DNA of 64,000 nucleotides from Deltaproteobacteria bacterium (GCA_016704445.1 JADJAE010000050.1:1-64000), one strand, 5' to 3'. Counted from the stretch's first letter, positions 53,721-63,507 are shown. Made by a program: numbers and translations. The notes: generated from the sequence alone by a model not told the origin.

Positions 53721-54927
53721 GGGTCGGGGAGTCTCGCAGCGTGCTGCCGACCAGCACGCCCGCCGCCACGTAGGCCCCCTCGTCGCCGTCGGTGAGGAGG
53801 TCGTGGGTGGCGGCTCCTTCGTAGGGGACCACCTCGCGGCTCACGACCTCCGCGCCTCCGAGCATGGCGCCCGCGTGGAGGTCGGCGAAGCGGAGGCCCT
53901 CCGCGGTCGGGTGACCCGCGCTCATGGAGACCGTCCGACCGTTGCGGAGCGTCACCCGGACGAGGGTGTGCTGATACACGCGGGTCTGCGAGATGCGCAC
54001 GACGCGCACCGGGGCGAGGGCGCCGTCGCGGCGGCCGTAGACCACGTCGCCGACGCGGATCTCGGCGATGGGGCGCTCGCCCGACGGGGTGGCGATGGGC
54101 GTGTCGGCGGCGGCGCAGACGGCGCCCCAGGCGCAGCGGAGCGTGTCGGGCATGCAGAGGCCGCTCGGGCTGCCGAAGGGGTTCACGCTGCAGGTCGGGA
54201 GCGAGGGGTCGCGGCAGTCGGCGCTCGATCGACACGTCGTGGTGCAGAGGCAGTGGGAGCGCGGTCCTCCGGCGGGACAGCAGAGGCAGGACGAGCCCGC
54301 GCCGCACGAGGCCCCGGAGCCCGGGAGGCACTCCTGCACGTCGCTCGAGGGCCCCGAGTCCGTGACCGGAACATCCCTGACGCCGGAGTCGGGCGTCACG
54401 CACGTGCCCTGCTGACAGTACTGCCCCGCGCCGCAGCGGATGTTGCAGCCGCCGCAGTGGGCGGGGTCGAACGCCGAGTTCACCGGGCTCGGCCCGACGC
54501 ACCCGGCCATCGGGATGTTGCAGCCGATGGTGCCCGGCGGGCCCTCGGTGCCGCAGAAGCCGTTGAAGCACCACCCGCCGCAGCAGCGCACTCCGCAGCC
54601 GCCGCAGTTGCTCGGATCGCGCATCAGGTCCACGCCCGGGCACACCTCGGCCGAGGGAGCGTCTCTCGCGTCGGCCATGACACCGGCGTCGACCACGTCG
54701 ACCCTCGCGAGGTCGTCCGAGGGCCTCACATCGATGGGCGTCGGGACGTCGATGGGCGTCGGGACGTCGATGGGCGTCGGTGCATCCCTGGATGACCCGA
54801 CGTCGATGGGCCAGGTCTCTGCGCCCGTCGAGGCGTCGCTCCCGCTGTCTGTGGAGGGCCCGAGGACCACGCTCGGAGCGCAGCCCGCGATGATCGATGC
54901 CAGCACCGTACAGGTCGAGAGCCTCAT
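53683..54927 (-). CDS. Lipoprotein with Hint (Hedgehog/intein) domain
   Basis: This protein starts at ATG 54927, with lipobox 'LASIIAGCAPS'. Three tandem Pro-Thr-Pro-Ile-Asp-Val repeats are followed by Cys-rich blocks ('CGGCGVRCCGGWCFNGFCG'). The C-terminal ~140 residues form a Hint domain: nucleophile Cys in 'AVCAAADTPIATPSGERPI', 'IRVGDVVYGRRDG', the His of 'VSMSAGHPTAEGLRFADLH' and the end 'AATHDLLTDGDEGAYVAAGV'. The final His-Asn of inteins is missing ('LVGS'), so full splicing is unlikely; a self-cleavage or hedgehog-like reaction remains possible. The last 38 bp overlap the convergent hydroxylase gene. Confidence 0.8.
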   Translation of the reverse strand: MRLSTCTVLASIIAGCAPSVVLGPSTDSGSDASTGAETWPIDVGSSRDAPTPIDVPTPIDVPTPIDVRPSDDLARVDVVDAGVMADARDAPSAEVCPGVDLMRDPSNCGGCGVRCCGGWCFNGFCGTEGPPGTIGCNIPMAGCVGPSPVNSAFDPAHCGGCNIRCGAGQYCQQGTCVTPDSGVRDVPVTDSGPSSDVQECLPGSGASCGAGSSCLCCPAGGPRSHCLCTTTCRSSADCRDPSLPTCSVNPFGSPSGLCMPDTLRCAWGAVCAAADTPIATPSGERPIAEIRVGDVVYGRRDGALAPVRVVRISQTRVYQHTLVRVTLRNGRTVSMSAGHPTAEGLRFADLHAGAMLGGAEVVSREVVPYEGAATHDLLTDGDEGAYVAAGVLVGSTLRDSPTLTPDRRLAPSGS

Positions 54928-54993
54928 GGCTCGACCGTGCGCGCAGGGCCCCGGCGCGGTCAACGGAGCGTCGAGCGTGTAGCCTCCGCGGTC

Positions 54994-55797
54994 ATGCGCG
55001 CAGCGTGGGCCACGGACGTTCATCTGGAGTTCCTCGACCCGTCGGGCTTCGAGCGCTTCGTGGAGGCGGTGCGGGCGATCGGCCCCGAGGCGCTCCTGCT
55101 GACGGGCGACATCGCCCAGGCGACCACGCTCGGCGAGTGGCTCCGCAAGGTGCGCGCGGCGGTCGGGGTGCCGGTGCTCTTCGTCCTCGGCAACCACGAC
55201 TTCTATCGAGGGTCGATCGCCGAGGTGAAGGCGTGGGCGGCGACCTTCCACCAGAGCGACGAGGGCCTGCGCTGGCTCCCTGCGGCGGGGCCCTGGAGGG
55301 CGTCCGACGGCACCGTCGTGGTGGGCGTGGACGGCTGGGCCGACGGCCGCGCGGGAGCGCCCGAGCGATCCACGGTGCTGCTCAATGACTGGAAGATGAT
55401 CCGGGAGCTGGCCGAGGCCGGGGCGATGTACGATCTCGCGGCCCGCCGCGCCCGCCTCGCCGCGCTCGCCGACGAGGACGCGGCCCGCCTGGAGGCCACG
55501 CTGCGCGAGGTGCTCCCGGGGGCGTCGCGGGTCGTGGTGCTGACGCACATCCCGCCCTTCGAGGAGGCGTGCTGGCACGAGGGCGCCCGCTCGAACGACG
55601 AGTGGCTGCCGTGGTTCACCTGCGTCGCCGTGGGCGAGGTGCTGCGACGGATGGCGGCGGAGCACCCGTCGAAGCGCATCGAGGTGTACTGCGGCCACAC
55701 GCACTCGCCGGGGGAGCATCGCGCGAGCGACAACCTGGTGGTGCACACCGGGGAGGGCCGCTACGGGGCGACCTTCGTCCGCGCGGTGACCGTGTGA
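54994..55797 (+). CDS. Metallophosphoesterase
   Basis: This 267-residue protein starts at ATG 54994. Calcineurin-like motifs are seen: 'WATDVHLEFLD' (a variant of DxH), 'LLLTGDIAQA', 'LFVLGNHDFYRG', 'VVVLTHIPPFEEACW' and 'EVYCGHTHSPGEH'. All metal ligands are present. It is cytoplasmic. The substrate is unknown. Confidence 0.88.
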   Translation: MRAAWATDVHLEFLDPSGFERFVEAVRAIGPEALLLTGDIAQATTLGEWLRKVRAAVGVPVLFVLGNHDFYRGSIAEVKAWAATFHQSDEGLRWLPAAGPWRASDGTVVVGVDGWADGRAGAPERSTVLLNDWKMIRELAEAGAMYDLAARRARLAALADEDAARLEATLREVLPGASRVVVLTHIPPFEEACWHEGARSNDEWLPWFTCVAVGEVLRRMAAEHPSKRIEVYCGHTHSPGEHRASDNLVVHTGEGRYGATFVRAVTV

Positions 55798-55798
55798 G

Positions 55799-56233
55799 TC
55801 AGGCCGCGAGGAAGCCGCTGAAGATCACGAGGAAGGCGCCGATCTCGGCGGTGATCAGCGAGACCATGAAGGTGAGCATCACCCGGTCGCCGATGGTCTT
55901 GGTGCCGAGCCGGTGCGGGCGCTTGAGCTGGTTGTCCGTGTCGCGCAGCGCGCCGTGCACCGCGTAGGCGAGCACCGCCACCGCGAAGTAGACGACGAGC
56001 ACCACGGCAGCGGCGAGGTTGACCGTGTTGCTCCACGCGCTCGCGCCGCAGAGCTGCCCCAGCAGCGTGCACGCGAAGGCGTAGAGCAGCGCCGCGCGGT
56101 GCGCGATGTCGACGTACTGCGGGGCCTGCGCCTCGTCGCTGCGCGCGATGCAGACGTACTTCCATGCGCCGAAGACGAGCCCGAAGAAGAAGAACGAGCC
56201 TGCGCTGCCCAGACAGAACGTCGATGCGGTCAT
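55799..56233 (-). CDS. Small four-helix membrane protein
   Basis: This 144-residue protein starts at ATG 56233. Four hydrophobic segments are visible ('GSFFFFGLVFGAWKYV', 'ALLYAFACTLLGQL', 'VVLVVYFAVAVLAYA', 'FMVSLITAEIGAFLVIF'). Charged loops between helices 3 and 4 ('KRPHRLGTKTIGDR') suggest a cytoplasmic face. No family was recognised. Confidence 0.75.
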   Translation of the reverse strand: MTASTFCLGSAGSFFFFGLVFGAWKYVCIARSDEAQAPQYVDIAHRAALLYAFACTLLGQLCGASAWSNTVNLAAAVVLVVYFAVAVLAYAVHGALRDTDNQLKRPHRLGTKTIGDRVMLTFMVSLITAEIGAFLVIFSGFLAA

Positions 56234-56287
56234 GACGGTGGGTAACCTCCGAAGGGGAGTTCGATAGGGGGGATGCCCGGCGAGGGC

Positions 56288-57100
56288 TCAGCCCGGGGCG
56301 CTGCCCTGCCGCGCGTCGTCGGGCTGGTCGAGGCGGATGTAGAGCTGGGGTTCGAGGTCGGCGTCGGTCCAGCCCGCGGCGTCCATCATCTCCCGCCGGG
56401 GCGTCGTCTCCGCGGCGGAGCGCACCGCGCGCTGCGCCTCGTCGAGGGCGCGCTCGACGGCGGCCGCATCGACCTCGAGCGTGATCGCTGGAGCGCGGAG
56501 CTCGGCGACACGACAGCATGCGATGTCCCACTTCGGGTTCTTCCAGAGCGTCATGCCCTCCGGGGGCGGCGCACGCTTGGAGTCCTTCGGACGCATGCCG
56601 ATCCCCGTCAGCAGCCCGACCCGCCGCGGCGTGCGCTTGCGGCCGAAGGTCGGAACCCGGTACAGCGCGAGCGTCCACGGGCCATCGAGCATCCCCTCGT
56701 GCCGAAGGCCGTGCCGCCCCGCGAGCTCGACGAAGGCCTCTCGATCCGACGCCTTCATGCACGCCTGCTTCGACGCCATCGAGGTCGGCAGCTGGCTCTG
56801 CACCATCCCCGGGATCACGAAGTCATCGTCTACGACGAGGTCGACGAAGCGGTCTCCGAGCAGCGCGTCGACGGCGTGGTCGCGCCCGTCATCGAAGAGC
56901 CCCTCGGACATCGCGGGGAGCACTCCCATGCGGAGGTATGGGGCGCGCTCGACCCACGCGCGCAGAAACGCCTCCAGTCGCTCAGCGTCGACGGGGCCGA
57001 TGCGCCCTCGGCGACCGAAGTACAGCCCGGCGCCGTCGAGGCGGTTTCTCCGTAGCGCACCTTCGAGGGAGGGTCTGTTGCTCAGCATGTTCACGCTCAC
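56288..57100 (-). CDS. Hypothetical soluble protein
   Basis: The start is uncertain: GTG 57100 or ATG 57088, neither with a clear ribosome-binding site. The protein has about 270 residues and opens 'MLSNRPSLEGALRRNRLDGA' after the alternative start. It has mixed alpha/beta content with 'GVLPAMSEGLFDDGRDHAVD' and 'TPRRVGLLTGIGMRPKDSKR'. No motif, signal or membrane helix is seen. The coding composition looks natural. Confidence 0.65.
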   Translation of the reverse strand: MSVNMLSNRPSLEGALRRNRLDGAGLYFGRRGRIGPVDAERLEAFLRAWVERAPYLRMGVLPAMSEGLFDDGRDHAVDALLGDRFVDLVVDDDFVIPGMVQSQLPTSMASKQACMKASDREAFVELAGRHGLRHEGMLDGPWTLALYRVPTFGRKRTPRRVGLLTGIGMRPKDSKRAPPPEGMTLWKNPKWDIACCRVAELRAPAITLEVDAAAVERALDEAQRAVRSAAETTPRREMMDAAGWTDADLEPQLYIRLDQPDDARQGSAPG

Positions 57101-57271
57101 ATAAGGGGGGAAAGGTCCGTCGGCTTCGTAGGCGCCTCCGGTGCGAGGTGTCCAGTGAGGACGCCGCCCTGCCGGAGCAGGTGACGAGCGAGAGGCCCCC
57201 TCGGGCGCCGATCGCAGAAATCGATGTCCGTCACGGCTGATGGCGCGTCGCGGCGGCGCTATCGTTCGGAG

Positions 57272-57745
57272 ATGAACGAGCGCTCGCTGCAAGAGATCTT
57301 CGCGCCGCACGGGCGCTGCTTCGGATGCGGCCCGACCAACGACAAGGGGCTGCGCATCCGCAGCCTCGCCGAGAGCGACGAGAGCGACGCGCACGTGCGG
57401 TGCGACTTCGTGCCCGAGCGCCACCACGAGGCCTTCGAGAACGTGCTCAACGGCGGCATCATCGGCACCGTCCTCGACTGCCACATGAACTGGACCGCGA
57501 TCCACCACCTGATGCGCAAGCAGGGCCTCGACCACGCGCCGTGCACCGTCACCGCGGAGTTCAAGGTCGCCCTGAAGCGCCCGACCCCCATCGGCCCGGT
57601 GCACGTCGACGCCCACGTCGTGTCGTCCACCGACGATCGCGCCACCATCGAGGCGACCATGACCGCGAACGGCAAGGTCACCGCGATCGGCACCGGCACC
57701 TTCGTCGCGGTGAAGCCCGACCACCCCGCGTATCACCGCTGGTAG
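57272..57745 (+). CDS. Hotdog-fold thioesterase-like protein (PaaI/4HBT type)
   Basis: This 157-residue protein starts at ATG 57272. The fold is seen in 'CFGCGPTNDKGLRIRSL' (a common N-terminal tag in this group), 'ERHHEAFENVLNGGIIGTVL' with the Gly-Gly-containing active-site helix, 'CTVTAEFKVALKRPTPIGPV' and 'ATIEATMTANGKVTAIGTGT'. It probably hydrolyses an acyl-CoA in the cytoplasm. The length is typical. Confidence 0.88.
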   Translation: MNERSLQEIFAPHGRCFGCGPTNDKGLRIRSLAESDESDAHVRCDFVPERHHEAFENVLNGGIIGTVLDCHMNWTAIHHLMRKQGLDHAPCTVTAEFKVALKRPTPIGPVHVDAHVVSSTDDRATIEATMTANGKVTAIGTGTFVAVKPDHPAYHRW

Positions 57746-57779
57746 GATCTGCGGCTCACGTGGCGACCGCGAGGATCGG

Positions 57780-58688
57780 TCATGGCGACGGCGGGAGCGT
57801 CGACGAGGGAGCCGTCGGGGACTCCGCGATGGCGACCCGGTTGCGTCCCTCGTCCTTGGCCCGGTAGAGCGCCGCGTCGGCCCTGACGATCGCGGAGAGG
57901 AAGTCCCCAGAGTCCGACAGGGTGGCGACGCCGAACGAGGCCGTGACGCGGATGGTGTGCGACCCGTGGATCGTGATCTCGCGCTCGGCGAGCGCGCCCC
58001 GGAGCCGCTCGCAGAGCGCCGCGTCGAGCGTGAGGTCGACGTCGGAGAAGACGATGAGGAACTCCTCGCCGCCATATCGGAAGATCATGTCCTGCGCGCG
58101 CACCTGCTCGCGGAGACAGCCCGCGACCTGGCGCAGCACCTCGTCGCCCGCCACGTGGCCGTAGGTGTCGTTGACGCGCTTGAAGTGGTCGATGTCGCAG
58201 ATGGCCACGACGCTCCCCGCAGGGGCGTCACGGCGCTCGGCGATGAACGAGTCCATCGCTCTCCGGTTGAAGAGCCCCGTCAGCGGGTCCTTCGTGGAGA
58301 TGAGGGCCCACGCCTCCGACTGAACCAGGCGGATGAGCGCGCTCAGCCGGATCACCCGGTTCATGAAGGCGTCGTACTCGGGCTCTGGCACCGCCCCGGT
58401 CTCGAGCGTCGCGGCGAGCAACACCGACGCCGACGCGTGCATCTCCCGATGAGCGACTTCCATTTCGATGAGGCCGGGCAGATGGCCCAGCTCCCTGCTG
58501 GTCGGCGAGAGGTACCACCGCCCGAAGACGCAGTGGCAGTGGGAGTCGTCGACCATCGACTTCGCATCGGGCGCCCTGTGGAACAGCAGCATATGGTGGA
58601 CGTGTTTGAGCCACTCGACGTGCGTCTGCGACGCCACATCGAGGCTCGCGAGCCACCGCAAGACCTCATCGACCGCGATCTTGATCAT
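57780..58688 (-). CDS. CZB-GGDEF diguanylate cyclase (DgcZ-like zinc sensor)
   Basis: This 302-residue protein starts at ATG 58688. The N-terminal half is a CZB-type zinc-binding helical bundle: 'HVEWLKHVHHMLLFHR', 'DDSHCHCVFGRWY' and 'VAHREMHASASV' supply the His/Cys ligands. The C-terminal half is an active-looking GGDEF domain with 'DPLTGLFNRRAMDSFI', 'CDIDHFKRVNDTYGHVAGDE' and 'FRYGGEEFLIVF', plus an RxxD inhibitory site ('RAQD') five residues before GGEEF. It makes c-di-GMP and is likely inhibited by zinc, as for E. coli DgcZ. Confidence 0.92.
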   Translation of the reverse strand: MIKIAVDEVLRWLASLDVASQTHVEWLKHVHHMLLFHRAPDAKSMVDDSHCHCVFGRWYLSPTSRELGHLPGLIEMEVAHREMHASASVLLAATLETGAVPEPEYDAFMNRVIRLSALIRLVQSEAWALISTKDPLTGLFNRRAMDSFIAERRDAPAGSVVAICDIDHFKRVNDTYGHVAGDEVLRQVAGCLREQVRAQDMIFRYGGEEFLIVFSDVDLTLDAALCERLRGALAEREITIHGSHTIRVTASFGVATLSDSGDFLSAIVRADAALYRAKDEGRNRVAIAESPTAPSSTLPPSP

Positions 58689-58803
58689 GGGCCTCCAACG
58701 GGCGCTCGCGGCGCCCCGCGTAAGCCACCTTCTCGATATGTGGGATTCGCGACCCGGGAATCAATCGCATGAGGAGCGGGGCTCACGAGGAGCTCGGCGG
58801 CGC

Positions 58804-59361
58804 TCAGAAGCGGAAGCCGACGTTGATGTCCACCGTCGGCGAGAGGCGCGCGAAGCCCGGAAACGCCGCCGATCTCTCGAAGGTGGCGGTGTGGTACTGC
58901 GCCCCGAGGCCGAGCCCGAGGAGCCAGCGCTCGCCGAGGCGCCAGGTCCATCCCACGCTCAGCCCGGCCGCCGCGGCGAGGCCGCTCACTGCGACGCCGC
59001 CGCGGGTCGCGCCGACGGGCCCCGCCTGCACGAAGGGCGACACCCAGAGCCCGCCCGGCGCCGTGCCGAAGGGGTGCACGAAGGCCCGGCCCCGCAGCAC
59101 GAACCCGATGACGTCCCCGGCCGGGTCGTGGTCGGCGCCAGCGAGGCCCAGCACGTTGGAGTTCACCGTCCACGGGCCGTAGAGGCCTGCGCTCGCCTGC
59201 ACGCTGACGTAGCAGCCGAGCGTGCGCTGGTAGCCGAGGTTGATCACGTGCAGGCCGAGGTCGGCGACGACGGCGTTGGGCCGCGCGCCGCAGTCCTGCG
59301 CCCAGGCGACGCGGGCCACGAAGACGGAGGCCAGCGCGGCGAGGACGGAGGGGCGCATCAT
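58804..59361 (-). CDS. Outer-membrane beta-barrel protein
   Basis: This 185-residue protein starts at ATG 59361 (a second Met at 59358). A signal peptide ends 'ARVAWAQDC'. The mature part is alternating strands, and the last residues 'SPTVDINVGFRF' carry a terminal Phe typical for BAM recognition. The family is unclear. It is probably a small porin-like or structural barrel. Confidence 0.75.
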   Translation of the reverse strand: MMRPSVLAALASVFVARVAWAQDCGARPNAVVADLGLHVINLGYQRTLGCYVSVQASAGLYGPWTVNSNVLGLAGADHDPAGDVIGFVLRGRAFVHPFGTAPGGLWVSPFVQAGPVGATRGGVAVSGLAAAAGLSVGWTWRLGERWLLGLGLGAQYHTATFERSAAFPGFARLSPTVDINVGFRF

Positions 59362-59462
59362 GGGCGCGACGATACCAGCCGCGCCCGAGGCCCATACGCT
59401 CGCCGCACGAAGCTTTGGGCCGTCGAGGTTCGCTGACGCGTCGGAGCGCTGGGACGGCGGGC

Positions 59463-61651
59463 TCAACCCATGGGCCCAGCTGGACTGCGTGACGCTGCGC
59501 GCCGGAGGAGCCCGGCGAGCAGGGCCGCGAGCGCGATCGCGACCCCGCTGATGGCCGCGCCCAGGCGCAGCGGCGCGGCGGTGTACTCCATCCGCACGGT
59601 GTGGGCTCCGGGCCCAAGGGCGACGCCCCGGAGCGCGAGGTCGACCCGCAGGAGCTCGGCCGGACGTCCGTCGACGCTCGCCCGCCAGCCCGGGTACCAG
59701 GGCTCGCCGACCACCAGCACCCCGGCGGAGGAGAGTTCCACGGATACGTCGAAGGAGGTCGCGGCGCTCCGCACCGCCGAGCGCACCGCGGCGGGGGGTG
59801 GGGCGGCGGGGTCGGGCCCGGGCACGCCGGGGGCGGGGCCCTCGATGATGGCCACGCGGGAGGGGTCCCAGGCGGCGTTGGCGATCGCCCTCGCCGCGTC
59901 GGCCTCCCCCGCGACCCGCTGCGCGCGGAACACCACGAAGGCGCGAGGGAAGGCCTGCGGGTTGCTCCACAGGTCGACGCCGTCGGCGCCTGTAAACACC
60001 CGCTCGAAGCCGCGGGCGCGGATGGTGTGCTCCCGCGGGCGAGCACCCACCGCACGCCGAGAAGGTCGACGAGGGGCGAGGCGTAGCGCCACGGGCCCTG
60101 CGCCCCAAGGTCGTGCGTCAACGTCGGTCCGGGGTAGGGCCGCCGATGGTTGGCGATCCAGAGCAGGTGGAGGTAGCGCCACACGGGCAGGGAGTGATAC
60201 CCGCCGGCGCCCTCCAGGCCCCACGTCATCCCCGCGTTGTGGAAGCTCCGCGGCGTCCGCAGGTCGCTCACGATGCGCCCGGGAGACGGGTGCGCGCGCA
60301 GCCACGCGACCGCATCGGGCGTCCGCATCGCCGTCGCCCGCGCGACGGAGGGGTTCTCCGATCGCCAGGTGACGAGCAGCTCCATCGCCGAGACAAGCAC
60401 GAGCGCGCCCGGTAGCTGCGCGAGCCAGCGGGGGCGCCCCGACGTCGCCTGCGCGAGCAGGTCGATGCCGTCGGCGGCCAGGATCGGCGCCACCAGCACC
60501 CACACGTAAAGCGCCCTCGCCGGGCAGCGGAGGGAGCCCAGCACCGGCAGCCGGTGGAGCAGCGGGTGCAGCAGCCCGCCGTCGCCCCGCGCCACGTCGC
60601 AGGCGGCGAGCGTCAGCGCGAGCAGGGCGAGGCGCTCACTGCGGCGCGCGCGCAGGCCCAGTGACGCGAGGGCGAGCAGGGTCGCCACCAGACCGACGCC
60701 GTAGCCGCTCAGCTCCCACTGGTTGGGGGCGCCGACGTAGGTGCCTCGCGCCTCGTCGCCGTGCAGCGTGGGGAGCGCCAGGGTGAGCGCGTAGCGCCAC
60801 GACGGCCACGCGTAGCTCGACGCGAGGGCGCCGCCGAGACCGAGCGCTCGCGGCGACTCGGGCACATGGGCCATGGCGGGCGCGATCTGCACCGCCGCGA
60901 GGGCCAGCGCGAGCGCCCCCGCGCCGACGAGGCCGAGGGCGCGGGGCGCGCGGGCCCCCGGGGCGAGCGAGAGGGCGCCCACGGCCAGCACGGCGGCCAC
61001 GGCGGCGGCGAAGGGGAGCATCGACCAGCCGCCGGCGAGCAGCGCGAGGGCGCCAGCGACGGACACCGCGAGCGCGAAACCAGGGCGCCCGGTGCGGCCG
61101 TAGCGCTCGACGGCCCACAGGCCCCAGACCACCCACGCGGTGGTGGCGGTGAACGCGGCGTGACGTACCTGAAGGACGAAGAAGGCCCCGAGGGCGAGGG
61201 TGAGCGCCGCGAGCGCGGCCGCCGCGGGCGAACGGCCCCGCGCGCGCGCCAGCGACCACATGCCGAGGGCGCCCAGGGCCGTGTGCGCGAGCGCCAGCCA
61301 CGCGTAGAGGGAGACCGGCTGGACCAGCAGCCAGAGCCAGTTGAGGGGGTAGAAGCACCCGACCTGCGGGTCGGCGACGACCGGCTGGCCCGACCACGCC
61401 CCGGGGTCCCAGAGGGGGAGGGACCCGGCGCGCATCGCCCTCGCCGCCGAGGTGTAGAGCGGGACGAAATACGCCGCGATGTCCTCGAAGTACCACACCC
61501 GCCCGAGGAGCGGCGCGCGGTACTGCCACGCGACGGTCGCCGCCACGACGAGCGCCGCCCAGTGCTCGCGCGCCCAGGAGATCGCGCGTCGCGCGAGCGT
61601 CGGCCCGGGTGGATCGTTCCTCGTCGCGAGCGGGTCCCCGGCAGGTTCCAT
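59463..61651 (-). CDS. YfhO-like polytopic membrane protein, frameshifted near 60037
   Basis: This protein starts at ATG 61651. It has many membrane helices and the early family pattern 'VWYFEDIAAYFVPLYTSAAR', 'DPQVGCFYPLNWLWLLV'. The C-terminal part contains 'VWRYLHLLWIANHRRPYPGP', then after the break 'GFERVFTGADGVDLWSNPQA', 'FPRAFVVFRAQR' and 'VVGEPWYPGWRASVDGRP', all YfhO-type. The break lies near 60033-60040; restoring one base joins the parts into about 730 residues. YfhO proteins are linked to lipoteichoic-acid or polymer glycosylation in some bacteria, but the role here is unknown. Confidence 0.8.
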
Positions 61652-61686
61652 TGCGCCGGACGATATCAGCCCGGGCCAGCGCCTCG

Positions 61687-62586
61687 TCACTCCCGCTCCG
61701 CCGCGCCGTACGCGCAGCGAAAGCCGTTGTTGGAGAACGCCGCCCTCGCCTCGGTATGGCCTCGGTACCAGAGCCCGTACCCCTCGCAGGTACAGGCTGC
61801 GCACCACCACGATCCGCCGCGCAGCACCCGCTCCGACCCGGCGCCGGCGTCGCCCGTGACGTACGCATCCGCGGTCCACTGCCAGACGTTGCCCGCGGGG
61901 TCGTAGAGGCCCCACGCGTTGGGCGCGAAGGCCCGCACCGGAGAGACGTACACGTAGCCGTCGCCGCGGTCGTTGCGCGCGTGCGAGGCCCCTTCCCAGC
62001 GGTTGATCCTCGCGCGCCCGCGGTCGTCGGTGAGCCTGTCGCCCCACGGGAAGCGCGTGCCCTGCGAGCCCGCGCGCATGGCGTACTCCCACTCGTCCTC
62101 GCCAGGCAGGCGGCCGCGACGCCAGGCGCAGAAGGCCGAGGCGTCGTACCAGGAGACCATCACCACGGGCGCGTCGTCGCGGAGGAAGGAGCGCGTGTCG
62201 GCGTCCTCCTCCGTGAAGGGCCGACGCCAGCTCGCGTGCGGCGCGCGGCGCCACTCCCAGTCGAGCATCCCCTCGACGGACTCGATGCCGAAGCCCCGGC
62301 GCTCGGCGTCGGTGACGTGGCCCGTCGCCGCGACGAAGCGGGCGAACTCCGCGCGCGTCACCAGCGTGCGGTCGATGCAGAACGCGCCCACCGCGACGGT
62401 GCGCGGACCGCGCTCGTCACGCCGCCTCCGGCCCGCGGCGCCGCGCACGAAGGTCCCCGCAGGGAGGCACGCCCGGTCGGTCGCCGCCTTGCCCGCGTCG
62501 GGGGAGGGGTGGCGCGCGACGGGGGCGCGGTGCTCTGCGCAGCTCGCGAGGAGGGAGGCCAGCGCGAAGGCCGCGCGGCGGGTCAC
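61687..62586 (-). CDS. FGE/SUMF1-like lipoprotein with both active-site cysteines
   Basis: The start is GTG 62586, overlapping the upstream gene stop (GTGA). A signal with lipobox 'LASLLASCAEH' is followed by the domain: 'CLPAGTFVRGAAGRRRRDER', 'CIDRTLVTRAEFARFV', 'MVSWYDASAFCAWRRGRLPG', 'DPAGNVWQWTADAY' and 'RVLRGGSWWCAACTC'. The spacing C-x4-C after RGGS matches the copper-binding Cys pair of true FGE, and it ends 'NNGFRCAYG'. It may therefore be a catalytically able enzyme, but its lipoprotein location differs from the usual FGE and no sulfatase gene is nearby. Confidence 0.85.
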   Translation of the reverse strand: MTRRAAFALASLLASCAEHRAPVARHPSPDAGKAATDRACLPAGTFVRGAAGRRRRDERGPRTVAVGAFCIDRTLVTRAEFARFVAATGHVTDAERRGFGIESVEGMLDWEWRRAPHASWRRPFTEEDADTRSFLRDDAPVVMVSWYDASAFCAWRRGRLPGEDEWEYAMRAGSQGTRFPWGDRLTDDRGRARINRWEGASHARNDRGDGYVYVSPVRAFAPNAWGLYDPAGNVWQWTADAYVTGDAGAGSERVLRGGSWWCAACTCEGYGLWYRGHTEARAAFSNNGFRCAYGAAERE

Positions 62587-63369
62587 GGCGAGGCGTCGAC
62601 GCCCGCGTCGAGCTCCTCCATGGACTCCTCGCCGTACGACAGGCCTTCCCATTCGCAGTGCTGGCGCTCCTCGGCGGTGCACGCGTGATCGCGCATCAGG
62701 CAGCGCATGAGGCACCGCCGGTGGTTCTCGTCCTCCCCCGTGCACGCGTCGAGGCACCGGGAGCAAGACGGGAGGCATGGGCCGTTTCGGTAATGAGAGA
62801 CCGACCGCCGGTAGCACTCCTGGTAGCGCGCCGTGCACCCGGCGGTGAGGCAGCGGTCCTTCTCGGTGAGGCATCCTTGGAGGCACTGGCCGCAGGAGGC
62901 GGCGCACGCCCGCACGCAGGCCTCGTCGTGGCAGGACGCGCGGCACCGCCCGCACGCGCCGCGGCATCGGGTGTCGCAGCCGGTGCACGAGCGGCCGCAG
63001 ACGCGGCGGCAGGGCAGGTCGACGTTCTCGTGGCAGGGGTCGTAGCTGCACGACTGCTGCTCGATGTCCGTGGCGCAGAGGAGGGGACTTCCCTCCTCGG
63101 TCACCGGGTCGGGCGCCGGGCGGAAGTTGCAGTCTGCGGCGAGGCGGGCGACCGCGGCCGGATCGGTCCACGCCGAGGCCCAGGGGCCGGGCGCGGCGGG
63201 CAGCGGGGCGACGTCGACGGCGGCGCCCGCGTCCACGAGCACGGTCGGCGCCGGGACGCTCGCACGGGGGCGCGGCGACGGGCTCGGGAGCGAGCCGCGG
63301 AGACGGGGGAGGGGACTTCGAGCAGGCGGCCAGTAGGCTCAGTGCGAGGGCGAGACCGCGGGGGCGCAT
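62583..63369 (-). CDS. Cys-rich lipoprotein, frameshifted in a G run near 63268
   Basis: This protein starts at ATG 63369, with lipobox 'LSLLAACSKSP'. Near 63266-63270 (G5 on the + strand) the frame changes. Without one base the reading continues smoothly '...RASVPAPTVLVDAGAAV' and on through a domain with many Cys in CxxxC-type pairs ('CRRVCGRSCTGCDTRCRG', 'CLMRCLMRDHACTAEERQHC'). The mature protein would be stabilised by many disulfides. It is coupled to the FGE-like gene by a GTGA overlap, so it may be that enzyme's target or partner. Confidence 0.7.
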
Positions 63370-63507
63370 CGCCGTCACGGAACACCCGCGCGCCGTCGGG
63401 CGTCAATGGGAGGCGCGGCACACGGCGCGGGCGCGAACGGACTTCAGCTCGGCGGGCGAATGTCCGAAGATGGCGCGGCACCTTACCTGCCGACGAGGTC
63501 TACGCCG

